Positions 58,758-64,000 of a DNA stretch of 64,000 nt are shown here, one piece after another. Where the stretch lies: contig NZ_AHIL01000011.1 of assembly GCF_000241525.1 (NCBI RefSeq), positions 124,001 to 188,000 on the forward strand, written 5' to 3'. The notes beneath the pieces were generated by a model, which ran no database searches, was not told the DNA's origin, and worked only from the letters and a program-made list of their open reading frames with translations. Both the position numbers and the translations under genes were made by a program. The stretch is from Comamonas testosteroni ATCC 11996 (GTDB taxonomy: Bacteria; Pseudomonadota; Gammaproteobacteria; Burkholderiales; Burkholderiaceae_C). Numbering within the stretch: position 1 is the first letter of the stretch; every line of letters begins with the position of its first letter.

Positions 58758-59663
58758 ATGTGGACTTTCATTTCTGCGGCGCAGCCGCGCCAGCGCTTCA
58801 ATCGTTTCAATCCTTCGGCCATGACGGCTCTTGCCGGCGCCCTGCTGCTGGGCGGCTGTGCCCATCAAAGCGCTCGGTTGACCTCCGACACAGAATGGCA
58901 GCGGACACTGGGCCAATGGGCCGGAACACCGATCATTCTGCTCGGCGAGCAGCATGACCAGATCGCCCATCACCAGTGGGAAGCCTCTACCGTGCGCCAC
59001 CTGGCAGCGCAAGACAGGCTCGCAGCCCTGGTGGTCGAGATGGCCCCTGCAGGCGGCAGCACCCGGGGCCTTCCCGCATCGGCCAGCGACGAGGAGGTGA
59101 AGACCGCTCTTCAATGGGCTCAGGGCGGCGGCCCGGGCGGCTGGCCCTGGCAGGACTATGGTCCGGTGGTGATGGCTGCCGTGAAAGCCGGCGTGCCCGT
59201 GCTCGGCGGCAATCTGCCGCGTCCCCGGATGAAGCAGGCCATGGGCGAGTCCCGCTACGACGCACACCTGCCGGCTGCGGGCTGGCAGCTGCAGCTCGAT
59301 GCCATCAAGGACGGCCACTGCGGCCTGCTGCCCGAATCGCAGTTCGCGCCCATGGCCCGCATTCAGCTGGCCCGCGACGAAGCCATGGCCGGGGTGACTG
59401 AAACAGCGGTGCGCGAGCTGGGCCAGCCCGGCAAAAGCGTGCTGCTGGTGGCGGGCCGTGGTCATGTGCGCAGCGATATCGGCGTGCCGACCTGGCTACC
59501 TGGCGACTTCAAGCAAAAAGTGGCGATAGCCCAATCAGACAAGGCTCAGACTGCTATCACGATGAAAGCAGACAAGCAGCTGACGCTGGAAGGCAATGCC
59601 TCCGAAGACCAATGCCAGCAACTGCGCGAACAATGGAAAAACAAACCAGCGCCCAAGCCTTGA
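58758..59663 (+). CDS. ChaN-family haem-binding-like lipoprotein
   Basis: Starting at 58758 (MWTFISAAQPRQRF) the product has 301 residues with a lipobox LLLGGC near residue 27; ATG 58725 or 58821 are alternatives, none with a clear ribosome site. The ChaN/Cofac_haem_bdg pattern is seen: IILLGEQHDQIAHHQWEAST near the start of the domain, LVVEMAPAGGS, and KSVLLVAGRGHVRSDIGVPT near the end. Campylobacter ChaN binds haem dimers at the outer membrane; a similar role is inferred here. Confidence 0.85.
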   Translation: MWTFISAAQPRQRFNRFNPSAMTALAGALLLGGCAHQSARLTSDTEWQRTLGQWAGTPIILLGEQHDQIAHHQWEASTVRHLAAQDRLAALVVEMAPAGGSTRGLPASASDEEVKTALQWAQGGGPGGWPWQDYGPVVMAAVKAGVPVLGGNLPRPRMKQAMGESRYDAHLPAAGWQLQLDAIKDGHCGLLPESQFAPMARIQLARDEAMAGVTETAVRELGQPGKSVLLVAGRGHVRSDIGVPTWLPGDFKQKVAIAQSDKAQTAITMKADKQLTLEGNASEDQCQQLREQWKNKPAPKP

Positions 59664-59688
59664 CAGGCTGATGCAGCGCTGGCGATCC

Positions 59689-62391
59689 TCAGTCCACGGT
59701 TGCGACAGACACCAGCGGCTGCCCCTCACGCGTCTTTTCCAGCAGGCGCGTGAAGTCTTCGGCCGGCAAGGGCCGGCTGCAGAAATAGCCCTGAAAGTAG
59801 TCACAGCCTTTTTGCTGCAAGAACGTCAGCTGCTCCTGGGTTTCCACGCCTTCGGCCAGGACCTTCAGACCCATGGCATGACCCAGGGCAATGACCGAGC
59901 TGCTGATGGTCATGTCGTCCGCGCTGTGCGGAATGTCGCGGATAAAGCCCTGGTCGATCTTGAGCAGATCAAGCGGAAAGCGCTTGAGGTGCGCCAGTGA
60001 GGAATAGCCGGTGCCAAAGTCATCAATGGCCAGGCGCAGGCCCAGTTCGCGCAGGCGGTTGAGCACGGCCAACGCCTCTTCGGGCTTTTCGGCCAGTGCA
60101 CTTTCGGTGATCTCCAGCTCCAGCAAGCTGGCCGGAAAACCCGACTTGTTGAGCGCATCGGCCGTGGCACCGGCAATATCGGTCAGCAAAAACTGATGCA
60201 GCGAGACATTGACCGCAATCGTCAGATCAGGCAGGCCCGCAGCACGCCATTGCTGGCCCTGACGGCAGGCCTCACCCAGCACCCACAGACCCAGCGGGCC
60301 GATGACGCCCGAGTTTTCCGCCACGGGAATGAAACGGGCCGGCGAGATCAGGCCTTCCTCTGGGTCCAGCCAGCGCAACAGGGCTTCAGCCCCCATCAGG
60401 CGTCCCGTCGCCAGCTCAATCTGTGGCTGGTAATACAGACGCATATGGCCCAGCTCCAGCGCACGGCGCAGGCGCGCCTCCAGCGCCAGGCGCTCGCGGG
60501 CGGCCTGGGTCATGTTTTCATGGAAGAAGCACCAGGCATTGGAGCCTCTGGCCTTGGCCCCATACACCGCCGCATGGGCGCCCTGCAGCAGATCGTCGGC
60601 TGTCAATGCATGGTCGGGATACAGACAGATGCCTGCGCTGACGCTGACCACCACGGACAGACCATCTGGCGTGGTCCAGGGCTGGCCGGCGGCGGCCATC
60701 AGGCGTTCGGCCACGTCCACCGCGCTGTCACGACCGCAAATAGATTGCGCCACCACGCAGATTTCATCGCCCGCCAGGCGGCCAATGATGTCGCCGTGCC
60801 GCAAAGCACCCTGCATCTGCACAGCCACATGCCTGAGCACCTCGTCGCCGATGGAGTGGCCATAGCTGTCGTTCACGTCCTTGAAGCGGTCGATATTGAA
60901 CAGCAACACGGCCATGCGACGGTTGGTGCTCTGACTCAGCTCCACCGCCTCACCCAGCATGCGCGTGAACTGAGAGCGGTTGGGCAGACCGGTCAAGGTG
61001 TCGCGATGGGCCAGAAACTCCAGCTGCTGCTCGCGCGCCTTCTCGGCCGAGATATCGGTGAACATGCAGACGTAATGCGTGACCTTGTCGTTGGCATCCT
61101 TGACCGCACTCAGCGACATGCGCTCGGGAAAGACCTCTCCATTCTTGCGCCGATTCCAGATTTCGCCCTGCCAGTGCCCTGTGGCATGCATGCTGGCCCA
61201 CATGGCGTCATAGAAAGCCTTGTCATGTCGGCCGGACTTGAACATGCGCGGCGTCTTGCCCAGCATTTCCGCTTCGCTGAAGCCCAGCAGTTGCGTGAAG
61301 GCGTGGTTGACCGAGAGAATCCGGCTGTGTGCATCGGTTACCACCACGCCCTCGATGGTGTTGTCCACCACCGTGGAGGCCAGACGGCTGCGCTCATCGG
61401 CCTCACGACTCGCAGTCTGGTCGGAGAGCAGGCCCGAGATTCGTATCAGGCGTCCGCTCTCATCCTTGTAGGCCTGGCCGCGTGCGCGGAACCAGCGATA
61501 CAGACCGTCAAAGCACAGCAGACGTGCCGTCAGCACCAGCATGCTTCCCTGCTCCAGCGCCTGCTGGGCCTGGGCGCGCGCGCCTGCGGCATCTTCGGGA
61601 TGCAGGCGCTGTTGGAAATCGAACTCGCGAGCCAGATCCTGGCCCTGGTAGCGCAGCAAGGCGCTCATGCCCGTGGAGAAGTTCAGCCGCTGCTCCAGCG
61701 CATCCCATTCCCACACGCCATTGCCGCTGCCCTCCAGCGCCAGGCGCAACATGGTCTCGCTGCGCACCATGGCATTGCGCGCGCTCACCATCTCGCTGAG
61801 ATCCTGCAACACGCAGACCAGGGCCACCGGCCCATCCACACCCGATGCCGCCACGCGACTGGTTGTGCACAGCACGGGCGTAACCTTGCCGGTGCCGGCA
61901 TGCACGCATTGACGCAGCACCTGGAAGTAATCAGTGCTGCCGTCCAGCAGGCGCTGCAGCTGCAGAGCAACCTCGTCCTGGTCATTCACCGGCACCAGAA
62001 CGCGAAAATCCTGACCGCGCAGCGACTCCACGCTGCGGCCCAGCCAACCCGCCAGCTTGGCATTGGCCCAGACAATCTCTGCCCCGCCCACATGCACGCG
62101 AGCCATTCCGGCCGGTGCGTGACGCACCACCAACTCCAGCTCCTGCGCCGTCTCCCGGCCACGCTGGTCGGCGCGCGCCTTGCGCTGCATGAACCAAAGT
62201 GCAACCAGCGCTGTCGCCAGCAACCAAACAATGAACAGGCCTATCTGCCAACGCAGCGACTGTCGATTCAGCGATACATCAAAATAGCCGAGCACGCCCG
62301 CCTGCGCCCCCAACCAAAGCATCCCCACGCACAAATAGAGGGTGACAATCACCCAGGGTGTGAGCGCAGAATGCCCCTCCTCGCTTTTCAT
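59689..62391 (-). CDS. PAS-GGDEF-EAL cyclic di-GMP phosphodiesterase
   Basis: The ATG at 62391 gives 900 residues: two membrane helices near the N-terminus (VIVTLYLCVGMLWLGAQ; IGLFIVWLLATALVALW), PAS domains from about 90 to 460 (MARVHVGGAEIVWANAKLAG; VVTDAHSRILSVNHAFTQLL), a GGDEF domain whose active site is changed to AGDEI, and an EAL domain with all expected residues: AEALLRW, VNVSLHQF, ELEITES, DDFGTGYSSL, KIDQGF, LAEGVET. The first domain is probably not catalytic, so the protein should hydrolyse cyclic di-GMP. Confidence 0.92.
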   Translation of the reverse strand: MKSEEGHSALTPWVIVTLYLCVGMLWLGAQAGVLGYFDVSLNRQSLRWQIGLFIVWLLATALVALWFMQRKARADQRGRETAQELELVVRHAPAGMARVHVGGAEIVWANAKLAGWLGRSVESLRGQDFRVLVPVNDQDEVALQLQRLLDGSTDYFQVLRQCVHAGTGKVTPVLCTTSRVAASGVDGPVALVCVLQDLSEMVSARNAMVRSETMLRLALEGSGNGVWEWDALEQRLNFSTGMSALLRYQGQDLAREFDFQQRLHPEDAAGARAQAQQALEQGSMLVLTARLLCFDGLYRWFRARGQAYKDESGRLIRISGLLSDQTASREADERSRLASTVVDNTIEGVVVTDAHSRILSVNHAFTQLLGFSEAEMLGKTPRMFKSGRHDKAFYDAMWASMHATGHWQGEIWNRRKNGEVFPERMSLSAVKDANDKVTHYVCMFTDISAEKAREQQLEFLAHRDTLTGLPNRSQFTRMLGEAVELSQSTNRRMAVLLFNIDRFKDVNDSYGHSIGDEVLRHVAVQMQGALRHGDIIGRLAGDEICVVAQSICGRDSAVDVAERLMAAAGQPWTTPDGLSVVVSVSAGICLYPDHALTADDLLQGAHAAVYGAKARGSNAWCFFHENMTQAARERLALEARLRRALELGHMRLYYQPQIELATGRLMGAEALLRWLDPEEGLISPARFIPVAENSGVIGPLGLWVLGEACRQGQQWRAAGLPDLTIAVNVSLHQFLLTDIAGATADALNKSGFPASLLELEITESALAEKPEEALAVLNRLRELGLRLAIDDFGTGYSSLAHLKRFPLDLLKIDQGFIRDIPHSADDMTISSSVIALGHAMGLKVLAEGVETQEQLTFLQQKGCDYFQGYFCSRPLPAEDFTRLLEKTREGQPLVSVATVD

Positions 62392-62442
62392 GAATTTCCT
62401 TTGTCCGCAGGGTCCTCGCCTTGCTGCGACAATTGCCGAGCT

Positions 62443-63291
62443 ATGACCCAAGCCTATATTTTGACTTTATCCTGCCCAGACCGACTGGGCCTGGTGCATG
62501 CCGTTTCCGGATTCTTGCTTGAACAAGGCGGCAATATTGAAGAAGCAGCGCAGTACAACGACCCGGTGACCGGCCTGTTCTTCATGCGCGTGCAGTTTGC
62601 CTGCGATGGCAAAGACGCCGCCGCTCTAAAGGCATCCGTTGCCGAATTAGCTGATCAATATCAAATGCAGTGGAGTTTGCACTCCAAGGCCGAGCGCATC
62701 AAGACCGTCATCATGGTCAGCAAGGAAGGCCACTGCCTCAACGATCTGCTGTTCCGCTGGAAGTCGGGCCTGCTGCCTATCGAGATCAAGGCCATCATCA
62801 GCAACCACCGCGAGTTCTATCAGCTGGCGGCCAGCTACAACATCCCCTTCCATCACATTCCCGTGACTGCCGCGACCAAGGCCCAGGCCGAAGAGCGCCA
62901 GTACGAGATCATTGAGGAAGAAGGCGCCGAGCTGGTGGTGCTGGCGCGCTACATGCAGGTGCTGTCCAACGACCTTTGCAAAAAGCTGGCCGGCCGCGCC
63001 ATCAATATCCACCACAGCTTCCTGCCCAGCTTCAAGGGCGCCAAGCCCTACTACCAGGCGCATGACCGCGGCGTGAAGCTGATCGGCGCCACCGCCCACT
63101 ATGTGACGGCCGACCTCGACGAGGGCCCGATCATCGAGCAGGACGTGGCACGCGCCGACCACACCGACACCGTGGAAGACCTGACGGCCCGCGGCCGCGA
63201 CACCGAGAGCCAGGTTCTGGCCCGTGCCGTGAAGTGGCATAGCGAGCGCCGCGTCATTCTCAACGGTCACAAGACCGTGGTGTTCCGCTAA
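62443..63291 (+). CDS. purU: formyltetrahydrofolate deformylase
   Basis: The ATG at 62443 gives 282 residues. An N-terminal ACT domain (ILTLSCPDRLGLVHAVSGFL) is followed by a formyltransferase-fold catalytic domain with MVSKEGHCLNDLLFRWKSG, LARYMQVLSNDLCKKL, INIHHSFLPSFKGAKPY and GATAHYVTADLDEGPIIEQD, including the Asn-His-Asp active-site set. It hydrolyses 10-formyl-tetrahydrofolate to formate and tetrahydrofolate and balances one-carbon pools. It is divergent from the phosphodiesterase gene with 51 bp between the starts. Confidence 0.95.
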   Translation: MTQAYILTLSCPDRLGLVHAVSGFLLEQGGNIEEAAQYNDPVTGLFFMRVQFACDGKDAAALKASVAELADQYQMQWSLHSKAERIKTVIMVSKEGHCLNDLLFRWKSGLLPIEIKAIISNHREFYQLAASYNIPFHHIPVTAATKAQAEERQYEIIEEEGAELVVLARYMQVLSNDLCKKLAGRAINIHHSFLPSFKGAKPYYQAHDRGVKLIGATAHYVTADLDEGPIIEQDVARADHTDTVEDLTARGRDTESQVLARAVKWHSERRVILNGHKTVVFR

Positions 63292-63315
63292 ATCCCTGGG
63301 CTTGGGATTGATCAT

Positions 63316-64000
63316 ATGACCCGCAGCCCCGGCGCCTTGAACAGCATTACGGCCAGGCGGATTCCGCCGATACAGTGCCTGCTCACCTTCGAGGCTCTGG
63401 CGCGGCTGCGCTCGGTCACGTTGACGGCGGAGGAGCTGTGCGTCACGCCCAGCGCCGTCAGCCACCGGGTCAAGCAGCTGGAGCAGATTCTGGGCGCGCG
63501 GCTGTTCGGCCGCACGGATTTCTCGCTGACCACGGACGGCAGCTCCTATCTGGCCCATGTGCGTGAAGGCCTGGGCGCCTTGCAACGCTTTCCAGGAGCA
63601 TCGGCCTCGCCTGGGCGCAGACGCCTGAAGCTGGCCGTCACCCCCACTTTTGCACGCGTGATCCTGATCCCGCGCCTGCGCCAGTTCACCGAGGCCTATC
63701 CGGAGATCGACATTGCGCTGCAGGTATCGATTCCGCTGCTGGATGTGATCGGCGAGGATGCCGACCTGATGGTGCGCTTCGGCGCCGGCCACTATGCCGA
63801 TGTGGAGCACATCGAGCTGGCCCGCGACACGGTCACGCCGCTGGCATCGCCCAGCTTCATCCGCGAACATGGCCCGTTCGAGCGCCCTGAAGACCTGGAA
63901 GGCATGCCGCTGCTGCGCAGCCCGCTGGAGCCCTGGCGCACCTGGTTCGCCACCACCGGCCTCGACATGGCCGAGCCCAACGAAGGCTCGCAGTTCAACG
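63316..64000 (+). CDS. GcvA-like LysR regulator (3' end cut by window)
   Basis: An ATG at 63316 opens a frame that runs to the window end, 228 codons. The N-terminal helix-turn-helix reads RSVTLTAEELCVTPSAVSHR followed by VKQLEQILGARLFGRTDFSL, and the effector domain starts LKLAVTPTFARVILIPRLRQ. The segment DADLMVRFGAGHYADVEHIE is typical of GcvA-type proteins. It is 24 bp after purU and may be co-transcribed with it. Roughly 70-80 C-terminal residues are outside the window. Confidence 0.9.
   Translation, partial: MTRSPGALNSITARRIPPIQCLLTFEALARLRSVTLTAEELCVTPSAVSHRVKQLEQILGARLFGRTDFSLTTDGSSYLAHVREGLGALQRFPGASASPGRRRLKLAVTPTFARVILIPRLRQFTEAYPEIDIALQVSIPLLDVIGEDADLMVRFGAGHYADVEHIELARDTVTPLASPSFIREHGPFERPEDLEGMPLLRSPLEPWRTWFATTGLDMAEPNEGSQFN

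Noticed and set aside
60196..62442. Long plus-strand open frame continuing into purU (1031 codons in all)
   Set aside because: The part before 62443 is antisense to the PAS-GGDEF-EAL gene and has no recognisable protein features; PurU starts cleanly with its ACT domain at 62443.
1..64000. Mobile elements, prophage or integrated island
   Set aside because: No transposase, integrase, phage gene, tRNA target or flanking direct repeats were seen; composition is even across the window.

Overview
The window looks like chromosomal DNA of a high-G+C betaproteobacterium of the family Comamonadaceae, most likely Comamonas or a close relative. Grounds for this are three orphan Bug/TctC solute-binding proteins, the DUF1840, DUF3567 and DUF3108 families, an Omp32-type porin, and intergenic repeats that I recall (from memory only) as common in this family. 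No rRNA, tRNA, insertion sequence, phage gene or CRISPR array was seen. About 54 protein genes are supported; the first (usher) and last (LysR) are cut by the window ends.

Layout. 1-3.4 kb: end of a Csu-type chaperone-usher pilus operon. 3.6-6.4 kb: an RsuA/RluF-type pseudouridine synthase with a long repetitive charged N-terminus, and a Crp/Fnr regulator. 6.6-15.3 kb: an acyl-CoA synthetase, a complete branched-chain-type (HAAT) ABC transporter and a PaaK-like CoA ligase, then a Bug protein. 16.6-22 kb: DUF1840, cyclopropane fatty acid synthase, a membrane-anchored unknown, a PF10023-type aminopeptidase lipoprotein and a phosphoethanolamine transferase. 22-26.3 kb (minus): an NMT1/SsuABC-type ABC system with two binding proteins and a deaminase, divergent from an isopenicillin-N-synthase-like oxygenase. 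28-34 kb (minus): acyl-CoA-binding protein, porin, then a TauD - BKACE - Bug - quinone oxidoreductase operon with a divergent AraC regulator. 35-39.8 kb: M20 amidohydrolase, Leu/Ile/Val-type binding protein, molybdopterin oxidoreductase. 39.9-44.5 kb: a diguanylate cyclase, then an exported flavin amine oxidase - cytochrome c - RidA lipoprotein operon. 44.6-51.2 kb: a LysR-controlled pirin - YcaC-like hydrolase - YtcJ-like amidohydrolase - DoxX - MFS operon. 51.3-64 kb: Bug, TraB/GumN, fumarylacetoacetate hydrolase with divergent IclR, DUF3108, DUF3567, AbrB-family permease, ChaN lipoprotein, PAS-GGDEF-EAL protein, PurU and a GcvA-like LysR.

Most interesting reading. (1) The 474-bp gap at 26342-26815 carries two back-to-back sigma-54-type -24/-12 elements, one for the ABC/deaminase operon and one for the oxygenase. 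Each is followed at about +1 to +20 by the same 17-bp sequence, forming a perfect inverted repeat across the region, and TGCACC half-sites resembling NtrC sites lie between them. (2) A third sigma-54-type element with similar TGCACC sites precedes the amine oxidase - cytochrome c - RidA operon. Together these suggest an unrecognised nitrogen-scavenging regulon that includes an oxygen-independent periplasmic amine oxidation system in which RidA would clear the reactive imine. This is inference from motifs and gene order. (3) Several divergent gaps hold well-formed candidate operators: 21-bp-spaced AraC direct repeats (34044-34080), a 9-bp-arm LysR palindrome (50252-50274), an IclR palindrome (54580-54595) and a TetR-like palindrome overlapping the acyl-CoA-binding-protein promoter (28295-28308).
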